From positions 1-64,000 of the forward strand of contig REDW01000049.1 of assembly GCA_007693325.1 (NCBI GenBank): a stretch of 64,000 nucleotides of DNA. The letters run 5' to 3'. Numbering within the stretch: the stretch's first letter is position 1; each line of letters begins with the position of its first letter. A program made the position numbers and the translations under genes. Under the pieces are notes generated by a model. The model was not told the origin of the DNA and did not search any database. It saw nothing but the letters and a program-made list of their open reading frames with translations. Shown here piece after piece: positions 51,756 through 60,108 of the stretch. The DNA comes from Spirochaetaceae bacterium. GTDB taxonomy: Bacteria; Spirochaetota; Spirochaetia; DSM-27196; PWMO01.

Positions 51756-53524
51756 TGGCCGGTATCGTTTTTGTTCCCGAGACCGCGCCTGGAGCCGGTA
51801 CGGGTCATGTGCGCCGCTGTATTGAGCTGTACAAGCGCTTTGCCCCCGATGCGGCACTCTACCTGCCGCCCGAGGTACGCCCTGAGCTGTTGAGGTCGGT
51901 CACCGACGAGGTCGGTAGCGACGCGGTTATCCAGTCTACACAAGGCTTCTCAAATTTCCAGGCTATTGTGCTGGACCGTCCGGTGTTGCAGCGGCGCGAC
52001 TTCACGCGCTGGTTACGCCACTCGATCGTGATCGGGATTGACTCCGGCGGCGGCGGCCGCAGATACTGCAGCTATACCATCGATATTATCCCGCGACTGC
52101 GCGACAACCAGCAAGCCAACCTCAAGAGTATCGGATTGCTCGAGCTGCCGCGTACGGTACGTTCAACCGCAGTCACGCAGTATACGCGTGCGTTGGTTAC
52201 CTTCGGTGGTGAGGACCCTGAAAACCTTACTCCCAGAATGGTCAGTGCGCTGCTGCGCAGCGGAGAGTTTGACAGGCAGAATATCACGGTTGTTCGAGGT
52301 CCGTTGGCGCGCTGGCAGACTGTCGCAGACCTGCGCGTTCTTGACCGACCGTCAAACTTGAAGGACGTGCTCAAGGAATTCGATATTGTCTTCACTTCCT
52401 TCGGGTTAACCGCCTTTGAGGCCGCGGCTGCCGGTGCTGCAGTAGTGCTGCTCAATCCGACACGCTACCATGCACGGCTGGGGCGAAGGGTCGGGTTTCC
52501 CAGCATCGGGGTCAAGACGCCGCGCGTCATGCGTTTGCGCGCCGTGCTGAACGACCCGCAGCTTGCGCGGCGCTGCTCGCAACTGATTGCCGGCAAACCT
52601 GGTGCCGACCTTGCTCAGACAATCGGATCGGTGTGCGCCATACGCCACTGGGGCTGTCCGGTGTGCAGGAATACCGGTAATCCGGCAATTCTACGTGATA
52701 GTGAACGAACCTTCTACCGTTGCAGGTCGTGCGGGATACTCTATCGCGAGGCGTTTAACAACAGCGGTATGCCGCGCTACGATGAACACTACTTCTTTGA
52801 TGAGTACCGGCGCCAGTACGGCAAGACCTACCTCGAGGACTACGGTTCAATTCGTAAAGCAGGGTTGCAACGGGCGCAACGGATGAACAGAATACTCAAA
52901 CGGCATCGCAAAGCCGCCAATCAGCGCCGGACGGCGGATCTGCTCGATATTGGCTGCGCTTACGGACCGTTTCTGGATGCCGCCCGCGCGTGCGACTTTC
53001 GTGTCAGCGGTCTTGACGTGGCAGCCGCTGCTGTGCACTACGTACGCTATGAATTGCGGTTTCCGGTAATTCTCGGTTCAATCGAAGATCAGAAGACCCG
53101 CGATCGCTGGAGCCCGGCATCGCTGGATGCTGTGACTATGTGGTATGTGGTCGAGCATATTCAGGACTTGCGGACGGTGCTGCGCTGGATCGGCACGGTG
53201 GTTCGTCCCGGCGGCGCCCTGGCACTCTCCACGCCTAACGGCGCAGGGATCTCGGCGCTCAAGAACCGCTCCGGCTTTCTGGCACACAGCCCTGGAGATC
53301 ACGTCACCGTCTGGACACCGCGAATCGCACGCCGCGTGCTGCGGCGCCACGGATTTCGGGTTATACGGATTGTCGGCACCGGGCATCATCCCGAGCGCTT
53401 CCCGGGCTGCGCTGCGGTCAAACCAGCAACGGCGCTCTATCGGCTGCTCTACGGCGTCAGCCGTGTGTTTCGGCTTGGCGACACCTTTGAAGTCTACGCC
53501 CGAAGGGTTCTGCGAGACAAATGA
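51755..53524 (+). CDS. SpsG-like UDP-sugar-binding domain fused to zinc-ribbon SAM methyltransferase
   Basis: A 589-aa fusion. Residues 1-290 resemble SpsG/PseG-type proteins of the GT-B fold: PGAGTGHVRRC (12-22), IGIDSGG (93-99), LVTFGGEDPEN (147-157) and TSFGLTAFEAAAAGAAVVLLNP (214-235). A zinc ribbon (C301/C304, C323/C326) precedes a class I SAM methyltransferase with LLDIGCAYG (396-404), GLDVA and VVEHIQD. Zinc-ribbon methyltransferases are common in sugar and O-antigen loci, where they methylate sugar carbons. The fusion suggests sugar processing and methylation in one chain. ATG overlaps the SpsF-like TGA; GGAGC lies upstream. Confidence 0.8.
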   Translation: MAGIVFVPETAPGAGTGHVRRCIELYKRFAPDAALYLPPEVRPELLRSVTDEVGSDAVIQSTQGFSNFQAIVLDRPVLQRRDFTRWLRHSIVIGIDSGGGGRRYCSYTIDIIPRLRDNQQANLKSIGLLELPRTVRSTAVTQYTRALVTFGGEDPENLTPRMVSALLRSGEFDRQNITVVRGPLARWQTVADLRVLDRPSNLKDVLKEFDIVFTSFGLTAFEAAAAGAAVVLLNPTRYHARLGRRVGFPSIGVKTPRVMRLRAVLNDPQLARRCSQLIAGKPGADLAQTIGSVCAIRHWGCPVCRNTGNPAILRDSERTFYRCRSCGILYREAFNNSGMPRYDEHYFFDEYRRQYGKTYLEDYGSIRKAGLQRAQRMNRILKRHRKAANQRRTADLLDIGCAYGPFLDAARACDFRVSGLDVAAAAVHYVRYELRFPVILGSIEDQKTRDRWSPASLDAVTMWYVVEHIQDLRTVLRWIGTVVRPGGALALSTPNGAGISALKNRSGFLAHSPGDHVTVWTPRIARRVLRRHGFRVIRIVGTGHHPERFPGCAAVKPATALYRLLYGVSRVFRLGDTFEVYARRVLRDK

Positions 53525-55110
53525 AGCGTACCAGGCACATTCTGATTCTCGGGGCAGGGGTTATGCAGCAACCGGCGTTGCAGCTTGCCCGGCAGCAGGG
53601 CTGGCACGTGGTGGCGGCAGACGGTAATCCCAAAGCTGCAGCACGCGGTTTAGCTGACCGCTTTGTCAACATCGACTTGCGTGACCGTGAAGCTCTCGCG
53701 GCGTTTGCCCGCGAATACCAGGCTGAATCCGGGCTGGACGCGGTATTCACCGCCGGCACGGATTTTTCCACCTCGGTGGCGTTTATTGCCGAGGCCCTCG
53801 GCCTGCCGGGAATTGACTATCAGACGGCGCTTCAAGCCACCGATAAGCAGCGCATGCGGACGCTCTTTATGCAGAAGGGTATTCCATCGGTGCGGTTCCG
53901 CGTACTGCGGCGGGTTCCGCCGAGGCATGAGGCTGAAACGATTGCCGAGCAGGTCGGGTTCCCCGTGGTAGTGAAACCGGTGGATAATATGGGGGCGCGA
54001 GGGGTGCGCTGCGTTCACTCGGGGGCTGACCTCAGCGCTGCGGTTGAGGCAGCGCTTCAGTTCAGCGCCAGCGGAACAGTGCTGGTGGAAGAGTTCATCG
54101 ACGGTGCGGAGTTCAGTATCGATGCCGTAATCTGGCGCGGCAGAGTGTCTGTCTGTGGCGTAGCGGACCGCGATATCCGCTTTGCGCCGTTTTTCATCGA
54201 AGTGGGGCACTGTATGCCCAGTGAACTGCATGAGCACGCGCAGCGGCAGTTGACCGCAGTCTTCACACGGGCCGTAGCAGCGCTGGGAATACGCAACGGA
54301 GCTGCCAAGGGTGATGTGTTCATGAGCCGCCGCGGCCCGGTAATCGGTGAGATTGCGGCACGGCTTTCCGGTGGCTATATGTCGGGTTGGACGTATCCAC
54401 TTTCAAGCGGTGCCGAACCGACGCTGGCTGCGATGCAGGTAGCAATGGGTGAAGCACCCCAGGCGCTGGCGCCGCGCTGGCACAAGGTAAGCGTGGAACG
54501 TGCCGTGATATCGATTCCCGGTGTCATCCGCACGCTGCACGGTTTTGAGGCCGCAGAGCGGGTGCCTAACGTTCGGGCTGTGTTCAGGCGCTGCCATGCC
54601 GGAGAGACCGTTGTTTTCCCGCGCAACAACGTTGAGAAATGCGGCAACGTGATCAGCTGCGCGGACACGCGTGATGCAGCGTTCGAGGCAGCTCTGACGG
54701 GCATACGCGCTATCGAGGTGGACCTGATACCCGGCGATCGGCAGACCATTGAGTTTCTGTTTGGCGCGGATAGTGAACCCGCCGTTGCAGCCTATCCATC
54801 CCTGCTGTCCATCGCCGAAGACTACCGCGGTGACCTCAATGAGTTGTTTCGGACCGCAGCGGACGGAGGCAGCGGCGTTCTCACGGCTGTTGACAACAGC
54901 GAACGCGACTGGAACGGCAGAACCCTGCAGGCCACACTTGCCGCGCTGCAACCGGCCGCGCGCACGATTGAGCTGGATTCGTTGCAACTGCAGAGACGCT
55001 TTCAAGCGCTGATACTACGCGCCGTAGGCAAAGGCGGGCTTCAGGGCGGGCGGTTTCTATTCGATACTATAAAAGAGATACCAGAATGGCGAGAGAGGTT
55101 GCCCGGTTGA
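53521..55110 (+). CDS. ATP-grasp ligase-like protein
   Basis: A 529-aa protein. The N-terminal pre-ATP domain (ILILGAGVMQQPALQLARQQGWHVVAADGNP) and the central ATP-grasp fold (about 105-320: FPVVVKPVDNMGARGV, VEEFIDGAEFSIDAV, GDVFMSRRGPVIGEIAARLSGGYMSG) are clear. The C-terminal 200 residues are mixed and hold a PurK/carboxylase-like extension. ATP-grasp enzymes join a carboxylate to an amine or thiol; here an amide linkage to a sugar or peptide is possible. ATG overlaps the previous stop and its end overlaps the amidase start, so it is the last gene of the glycan block. Confidence 0.85.
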   Translation: MKRTRHILILGAGVMQQPALQLARQQGWHVVAADGNPKAAARGLADRFVNIDLRDREALAAFAREYQAESGLDAVFTAGTDFSTSVAFIAEALGLPGIDYQTALQATDKQRMRTLFMQKGIPSVRFRVLRRVPPRHEAETIAEQVGFPVVVKPVDNMGARGVRCVHSGADLSAAVEAALQFSASGTVLVEEFIDGAEFSIDAVIWRGRVSVCGVADRDIRFAPFFIEVGHCMPSELHEHAQRQLTAVFTRAVAALGIRNGAAKGDVFMSRRGPVIGEIAARLSGGYMSGWTYPLSSGAEPTLAAMQVAMGEAPQALAPRWHKVSVERAVISIPGVIRTLHGFEAAERVPNVRAVFRRCHAGETVVFPRNNVEKCGNVISCADTRDAAFEAALTGIRAIEVDLIPGDRQTIEFLFGADSEPAVAAYPSLLSIAEDYRGDLNELFRTAADGGSGVLTAVDNSERDWNGRTLQATLAALQPAARTIELDSLQLQRRFQALILRAVGKGGLQGGRFLFDTIKEIPEWRERLPG

Positions 55111-56126
55111 TACGCAGAAGCCTGTTTGTGCTCTTGATCAATCTTGTGGTCCTGACAGCGGCTACTGCAGCCGACGGTAGTGTTACGGTAGACGAGGTTC
55201 TCTCCGAAACCGGAGCGCGCCTGCAGTGGGACGCCGCCAGACAGGTTGGGGTGTTCTGGAAAGGCTATACCCGCGTCAGTTTCAGGTACGGGACCGGTTA
55301 CGCGGTGGTCAATGATCGCGATATCATGCCGCTGGTGAGCACTCTTGGGCCTGACGGCACGCTGGTGTTCGACGCTTCGAGCGCCGCTGCCCTGCGCGAG
55401 AGACTGATTCCGCAGGCCGACCGGGAACGGCGGCGCATCAGTGCAATATTCATCGATCCGGGTCACGGTGGACGCGACCCGGGAACCATTGGCCGCCATA
55501 AGGTCGGGGGAGAACTACTGGAAATCCAGGAAAAGGACATCGTGCTCGATGTTTCGTTGCGCCTGCGCGAACTACTGCAGGCCAGCTTTCCGGATCGCGA
55601 TATCGTGATGTCGCGCAAAGATGACGTCTATCTGACTCTGGAGCAGCGTACTGACCTTGCCAACGCAATTCACACCGATGTGAACGAGAGCGTTCTTTTC
55701 GTATCGATCCACGCCAACGCATCGCTCAACAGTCGCGCGAGCGGGGTGGAAGTATGGTATCTCACGCCGGAATTCCGACGCTCCGGGTTGATCGATGCTG
55801 AACGGGTGGGGGTCTCCGACAGCGAGGTTCTCAGTATTCTCAATACCATGCGCGAAGAAGAAATCACTATTGAAAGCGTCCTGCTTGCGCGCAACATTCT
55901 GTCATCGATATACTCTGAAGTTGGGAATCAGTCACCCAATCGGGGGCTCAAGAAGGAAGCGTGGTACGTTGTGCGTGAAGCCAAAATGCCGTCGGTACTG
56001 GTAGAGCTGGGCTTTGTTACCAATCGCGAGGAAGCGCTGCGGTTGGCTGACAAGCACTACTTGCAAAGGCTGGCACACGGTATCTATAATGGCATCGTTC
56101 AATTTATCAGCGGTTTTGAGGAGTAA
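55086..56126 (+). CDS. N-acetylmuramoyl-L-alanine amidase (AmiC type)
   Basis: A 346-aa exported amidase. A signal peptide (RRSLFVLLINLVVLTAATAA) is followed by a small N-terminal domain and an Amidase_3 catalytic domain: FIDPGHGGRDPG (zinc His), the conserved Glu in LEIQEKDIVLDV, VSIHANAS (zinc His) and VLVELGFVTNREE. It cleaves the amide bond between MurNAc and the stem peptide in the periplasm. The ATG overlaps the ATP-grasp gene by 25 bases. Together with the following GerMN and flaA genes it suggests a peptidoglycan-remodelling and periplasmic-flagellum context. Confidence 0.9.
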   Translation: MAREVARLIRRSLFVLLINLVVLTAATAADGSVTVDEVLSETGARLQWDAARQVGVFWKGYTRVSFRYGTGYAVVNDRDIMPLVSTLGPDGTLVFDASSAAALRERLIPQADRERRRISAIFIDPGHGGRDPGTIGRHKVGGELLEIQEKDIVLDVSLRLRELLQASFPDRDIVMSRKDDVYLTLEQRTDLANAIHTDVNESVLFVSIHANASLNSRASGVEVWYLTPEFRRSGLIDAERVGVSDSEVLSILNTMREEEITIESVLLARNILSSIYSEVGNQSPNRGLKKEAWYVVREAKMPSVLVELGFVTNREEALRLADKHYLQRLAHGIYNGIVQFISGFEE

Positions 56127-56153
56127 CGTCTGAGTTTCAGCAAGAACAAACCA

Positions 56154-56606
56154 ATGACCGTCGGTCTTATCCTGCTGGCCGCGGCGTTTGCAATCTCAGC
56201 GGCCTGGATGGTGCTGGCTAATAGCAACCGCGCAGAGCGTGTACTTTTTTTTCCCGGCCAGATTGATCCGGCACTGCAGGGAGAATCTCGTGTGGTGCCG
56301 CGTTACGGCAATACCGAACGCGATATCGAAGTCCTGATCAGTGAGATCTTTCTGGGACCGGCGGATCTATCCAGGACTCGCGTAGTCGACAAGCAATCGC
56401 GCGTCAATGCGGTGATCGTGCGCGAACGCACGGTATACATCGACATAAGTCCCGAGACCATGTTTCTGCAGCAACGCCTGCCGCTGAGTCTGGAGGAAGC
56501 GTTCAGCGCGATCGAGCATACAATCGGCTACAATTTCCGCGGAATCCACAATATCGTGATTACCGTTGGCGGGCAGCTTCCACAGCAGCCGTACTTTGAG
56601 GTATAG
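56154..56606 (+). CDS. GerMN-domain membrane-anchored protein
   Basis: A 150-aa protein with an N-terminal membrane anchor (LILLAAAFAISAAWMVLA) and a GerMN domain (EVLISEIFLGP, TVYIDISPETMFLQQ, LSLEEAFSAIEHTI and IHNIVITVGG). GerMN modules are periplasmic and associated with the cell wall. Start is unclear: ATG 56154 lacks a good Shine-Dalgarno, while a CTG at 56130 has GAGGAG at ideal spacing and would add a basic N-terminus. It directly follows the amidase and precedes flaA. Confidence 0.8.
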   Translation: MTVGLILLAAAFAISAAWMVLANSNRAERVLFFPGQIDPALQGESRVVPRYGNTERDIEVLISEIFLGPADLSRTRVVDKQSRVNAVIVRERTVYIDISPETMFLQQRLPLSLEEAFSAIEHTIGYNFRGIHNIVITVGGQLPQQPYFEV

Positions 56607-56657
56607 TGGGCCCGACCGACGCAGAAGCGCGAGATTCCATAAAAGGAAAAAATCGCA

Positions 56658-56685
56658 TTGACAAATGAGTTTCCATCCATATAAT
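56658..56685 (+). promoter_or_regulatory. Consensus sigma-70 promoter of flaA
   Basis: A perfect TTGACA (56658-56663), 16 bp, a perfect TATAAT (56680-56685). The transcript leader is about 48 nt with AAGGAG before ATG 56740. This fits strong constitutive expression rather than sigma-28 control. Confidence 0.8.
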
Positions 56686-56739
56686 TTGGGGTGGTGCGCT
56701 TTTGAGAAAACTACGGTCTTTGTAGAAAAGGAGCATGGA

Positions 56740-57744
56740 ATGAGAAGGCTTTTCATTCTTGTTGTAAGTTTACTGGCAGTGGTGAGTTTCGCTGCAGTAG
56801 CTGAGCAAGCGGTTCTTATCGATTTTTCCGAGCTGATCGCGGATTGGCCGCCGGATAACCCCAACAATAACGAAGCGACGATCTTCGATTACAGCGAGCA
56901 GGCTGGAACCGGATTCTCGGAAGAGGAACGGCTCATGATGCGCAGCTCGCTGGCAATCGAAAATTGGGAGGTGCTTCTGGCACCTTCATCGCGCTACGTG
57001 CGGTTGCAGGCTGAGAGTTTCGCGCGGCAGGCGTTTGTCCGTGAGGGCGCCAACCGCTATGCCGGAGAAGGCGTCATGGGCGTACGGGTCAATTTCCCGA
57101 TGGGACGTTTCAACTCCTGGGCGCTGATTCGACCGCCGTTCGAAATACCGGCGTACGAGGATGTGAGCGTGATCGAGGATGACGGCACTATCACCACACC
57201 ACAGGATGAGGAAGGCCGCGGGCGCAAGTTTGACGGCTACGGCGTGGTCAAGAACGTTGGTACTCTGCGTTCGCTGTCGATGAACGTACACGGGTTGAAT
57301 TTTCCGCACGGCATCAGCGTTGTGCTGCAGGACGAGAATTTCCGTGAACAGGAGATTTTCCTGGGCTACCTGGACTTCGACGGCTGGCGGACCCTGGAGT
57401 GGCGTAACCCCAATTACATCACCGATGTTCGGATGCGGGACCTGCGACCCGCGCCGCTGTACCCAAATCTGGCTCCAATGCGCAAGCTGATAGGCATCCG
57501 CATCTATCGCGACGCGGAAGTAACCGGCGGTGACTTCATCAGCTACATCAAAGATATCAACGTTACCTATGACCGCGCGGTACTGGAACTTGAACGCGAT
57601 ATCGATGATGAAGCAGTGTGGGGAATCCTGCAGCAGCGTGAAGCAGCGCGGCGCCGCGCCGAGTTGGAACGCGTCGGCAACGTACAGATTCTGCGCTTCC
57701 TCGAGCAGCAACGCATGTTCGATGAAGACAACGGCGATATCTAA
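56740..57744 (+). CDS. flaA: Flagellar filament outer-layer (sheath) protein FlaA
   Basis: A 334-aa exported protein with a signal peptide (MRRLFILVVSLLAVVSFAAVA). The mature part has the FlaA hallmarks: an N-terminal LIDFSEL, RPPFEIPAYED, GVVKNVGTLRSLSMNVHGLNFPHGISVVLQDENFREQEIFLGYLDFDGWRTLEWRNPNYI and YIKDINVTYDRA. FlaA sheaths the periplasmic flagellar filament of spirochaetes and is exported through the Sec pathway, unlike flagellin. Start ATG 56740 has AAGGAG upstream. It has its own strong promoter and a downstream intrinsic terminator. Confidence 0.93.
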   Translation: MRRLFILVVSLLAVVSFAAVAEQAVLIDFSELIADWPPDNPNNNEATIFDYSEQAGTGFSEEERLMMRSSLAIENWEVLLAPSSRYVRLQAESFARQAFVREGANRYAGEGVMGVRVNFPMGRFNSWALIRPPFEIPAYEDVSVIEDDGTITTPQDEEGRGRKFDGYGVVKNVGTLRSLSMNVHGLNFPHGISVVLQDENFREQEIFLGYLDFDGWRTLEWRNPNYITDVRMRDLRPAPLYPNLAPMRKLIGIRIYRDAEVTGGDFISYIKDINVTYDRAVLELERDIDDEAVWGILQQREAARRRAELERVGNVQILRFLEQQRMFDEDNGDI

Positions 57745-57756
57745 CGTCGTCGTCGC

Positions 57757-57772
57757 GGCCGGAGCGCCGGCC
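57757..57772. terminator. Minor hairpin after flaA
   Basis: GGCCGG-AGCG-CCGGCC forms a 6-bp stem just after the flaA stop, followed by ATCTTATCTT. It may act as a weak first terminator. Confidence 0.4.
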
Positions 57773-57840
57773 ATCTTATCTTAGCCGACGGCCCAATCGG
57801 GTGCAGACGCGGTTGGCGCTGAACAAAACGAGATTACTGA

Positions 57841-57871
57841 AAAGCCCTGCCATAAACGGCAGGGCTTTTTT
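57841..57871 (+). terminator. Rho-independent terminator of the flaA transcript
   Basis: An 11-bp stem AAAGCCCTGCC (57841-57851) / GGCAGGGCTTT (57858-57868) with loop ATAAAC, followed by a run of Ts (TTTTTT from 57866). It is the clearest intrinsic terminator in the window. Confidence 0.92.
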
Positions 57872-57932
57872 GTGCGCGGAAGTTATCCCAGCCGAGGGCG
57901 TGAGTGTCGCGAGTCGCGAAAGCGCCGCGCAG

Positions 57933-58835
57933 TCACTCTTTGTGCGCGGCACCCGGGGTGCCGGCGGGTGCCAGCCGGTAGCGCATCCCGGCTCCACTAC
58001 GGAAAAAGAAGCTGCCGCCACCGTCACGGCCAAGCAGTTCCTCGCGGCCAAACGCATAGACAGCGCTCTCCAGCTCCACAAAGAGCGATAGCTGCTGGTT
58101 GACGTCAGCGCTTAGCCGTGTTCCGGCCACCAGGGCGCCGAAGGCCTGCGTTTCATCGCTTGCCAGGAACTCTTTCTGGTAATCATGGTAGCCAAACGCA
58201 AGATCAATGCGGTACGGGACGTTCTTCTGAAATACGTGCGCGCGCAGTTGGTACGTTGTAAACAGATCGGAGACAAAGTCCTCCTCGGTGCGTTCATCAA
58301 AAGCAAAACTACCGTAATAGAGTGACAAGACGACGTTTGGAACAAAGACTCCAAACTCGTACTCCTGTGTCAACTGACGATAATCGCCCACGCTAGTGGG
58401 GTTGTCGTGCAGCGGAGCGCGTGCGGTCAGCGAGAGAAACCCGAAAGTAGCAAGGTTGAACCGCAGCCGTGAGAACACGCCTGGTTGAAGCAGGGCCGGC
58501 TTGTCCTCGGTGTTGTAGATGCCAAGGTAGGGGCCAACGCCCAATTCCACAAAATCGCTGCGGTGCGTCAGTAACAGTTCGGTTGTGTTGCCCGTCACGT
58601 GGTGTCGTCGCAGCGCCATCTCAAAATCGACGGTTTCAAAGGCTGGATGACGGATACCGAAGGAGAAGCCCCAGGGGAATGTGTTGTCGGGCAATCCTTG
58701 ATCTCCTGCTTCACGGCCGCGTGAAAAACCGAGATTTCCAATCGAAAAATCGGAGAATACTTCGGTGGCCGAAACAGGAATGGCACTTGTCAGGATAGAG
58801 ACAAGGGTTAACAGTAAGGTTAGCGCTGGCTTCAT
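57933..58835 (-). CDS. Predicted outer-membrane beta-barrel protein
   Basis: A 300-aa protein with a signal peptide (KPALTLLLTLVSILTSAIPVSA) and alternating hydrophobic/polar strands with many aromatic residues (for example RFNLATFGFLSLTARAPL). No sequence family is recognised. It follows the 376-aa barrel by one base and is translated with it. A role in adhesion or transport is inferred only from architecture. Confidence 0.65.
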   Translation of the reverse strand: MKPALTLLLTLVSILTSAIPVSATEVFSDFSIGNLGFSRGREAGDQGLPDNTFPWGFSFGIRHPAFETVDFEMALRRHHVTGNTTELLLTHRSDFVELGVGPYLGIYNTEDKPALLQPGVFSRLRFNLATFGFLSLTARAPLHDNPTSVGDYRQLTQEYEFGVFVPNVVLSLYYGSFAFDERTEEDFVSDLFTTYQLRAHVFQKNVPYRIDLAFGYHDYQKEFLASDETQAFGALVAGTRLSADVNQQLSLFVELESAVYAFGREELLGRDGGGSFFFRSGAGMRYRLAPAGTPGAAHKE

Positions 58836-58836
58836 G

Positions 58837-59967
58837 TCAGTACTCCGTGCGTATTCCGAGCATGATTTCAAAAGAATCGCTCAGGTCAAATGGATAGATG
58901 CGGCTGCGCAGGCTGAAGTCCCACAGCACTCCGGAGGTTGCCGCACCGATAAAGGGCGCCAGGCTGAATTGCAGCTCTTCATCGCTGTCCGGAGTCAGAT
59001 AGATTCCGTGGTCGATACCACCGTACACGGTAGCCTGATGAGGGTCTCCAAACAGAAGCTTTATGTTCAGGTCGACGGCTCCCTCTTCATCGGTTGGCTG
59101 CTGGTCATAGATTCTGGGATGCCAGAACATGGTCAGGAACAGGCCAAAGGAGTTGACCCGAATTCTTGGCTCGAGCAGGATGAACAGACTGTCCAGGTCG
59201 AGGTCAACATTCGAGTCCCACGGAGACCAGTACGGCAGCCCAAGCTGGGCCAGGAACTCACCACCGGTATTGGTGTCAAAGAACAGCAGCAGACCACCGC
59301 GGTAGACACCCGCTTCAGCTTGTGGAAACGTTGCGCCGGCAAATGCTTCCAGCTTGATATGGGATGTGTTGAGCATTGCGCGCGCATCGGCAGAGAACAC
59401 CCCGGGTTCTACTGCCTGGTCCTGGTAGAGATAAAGATCCAGATTCCAGAGCTCAGAGGAAGCCGGGCCCTGCAGTTGAAGGCCGGTTCCGCGCACTCCG
59501 TAGATTCCATCGTAACGCACACGGTCGGGGAAATAGCGGAATCCGTAGAACTCGCTGTCAAAGGGGCGCGTTCCAAAGCGCTGCTGAAGTTCGCGGCCGG
59601 AGGCAAAACGGTCAGTAGAGCCGGTGAAATAGAGCAGATTGGCGTTGGTTCCAAAGACGCTGCGCGTAATTGCTCGCGCGTAGTGGAAAAGAAGCACCTG
59701 GTCGGGGTGGTCAGGCGGTTCAGTTGGAGAGTCGGTTAGCTCTACGGCAGGATCCAGAAAACGAAACCCGACATCTGCGCCAAACTTGTAACCGCCTTCG
59801 AAGGCAACCTCGAGATCAACCAGGGTGGACAGCTGAAAGGTCTGGTCGGCAACAAAACCGCGTGTGATCATCTCAAGTTTGGGTACCCGAAGATCAGCCG
59901 CAGAGAGCTGCAGAGAATGCGAGACCACTATCAGCATCGCAACAGTAAAGATTCGCAAACGAATCAC
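58837..59967 (-). CDS. Predicted outer-membrane protein
   Basis: A 376-aa protein with a signal peptide (IFTVAMLIVVSHSLQLSAA) and a beta-rich mature part rich in Tyr, Phe and Gly, with multiple strands ending in EIMLGIRTEY. I chose GTG 59967, which has AGGAGG seven nt upstream; the open frame extends further to 60321 but without homology. It forms a two-gene operon with the following 300-aa barrel and is divergent from cheA. Confidence 0.68.
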   Translation of the reverse strand: MIRLRIFTVAMLIVVSHSLQLSAADLRVPKLEMITRGFVADQTFQLSTLVDLEVAFEGGYKFGADVGFRFLDPAVELTDSPTEPPDHPDQVLLFHYARAITRSVFGTNANLLYFTGSTDRFASGRELQQRFGTRPFDSEFYGFRYFPDRVRYDGIYGVRGTGLQLQGPASSELWNLDLYLYQDQAVEPGVFSADARAMLNTSHIKLEAFAGATFPQAEAGVYRGGLLLFFDTNTGGEFLAQLGLPYWSPWDSNVDLDLDSLFILLEPRIRVNSFGLFLTMFWHPRIYDQQPTDEEGAVDLNIKLLFGDPHQATVYGGIDHGIYLTPDSDEELQFSLAPFIGAATSGVLWDFSLRSRIYPFDLSDSFEIMLGIRTEY

Positions 59968-60071
59968 AGAGGAGCCTCCTGCGGAACAGTCTAAATGAAA
60001 TGCAGCAAAAGTCCAGCCAAAGAGACCAACCGGACCTCTAAACCCTACATTATTATCGAACAATACAAGAC

Positions 60072-60099
60072 TTGACTTAAAGGAGTATGTGTATATGAT
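60072..60099 (+). promoter_or_regulatory. Promoter of the cheA operon
   Basis: TTGACT (60072-60077), 16 bp, TATGAT (60094-60099) and nine nt to ATG 60109. TTGGAG lies between the -10 and the ATG, so either an upstream promoter is also used or the leader is nearly absent. Confidence 0.45.
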
Positions 60100-60108
60100 T
60101 GGAGACGA

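Noticed and set aside
58765-59739. A 324-codon plus-strand frame opposite the outer-membrane proteins
   Set aside because: No recognisable features; the minus-strand genes have signal peptides and a strong AGGAGG.
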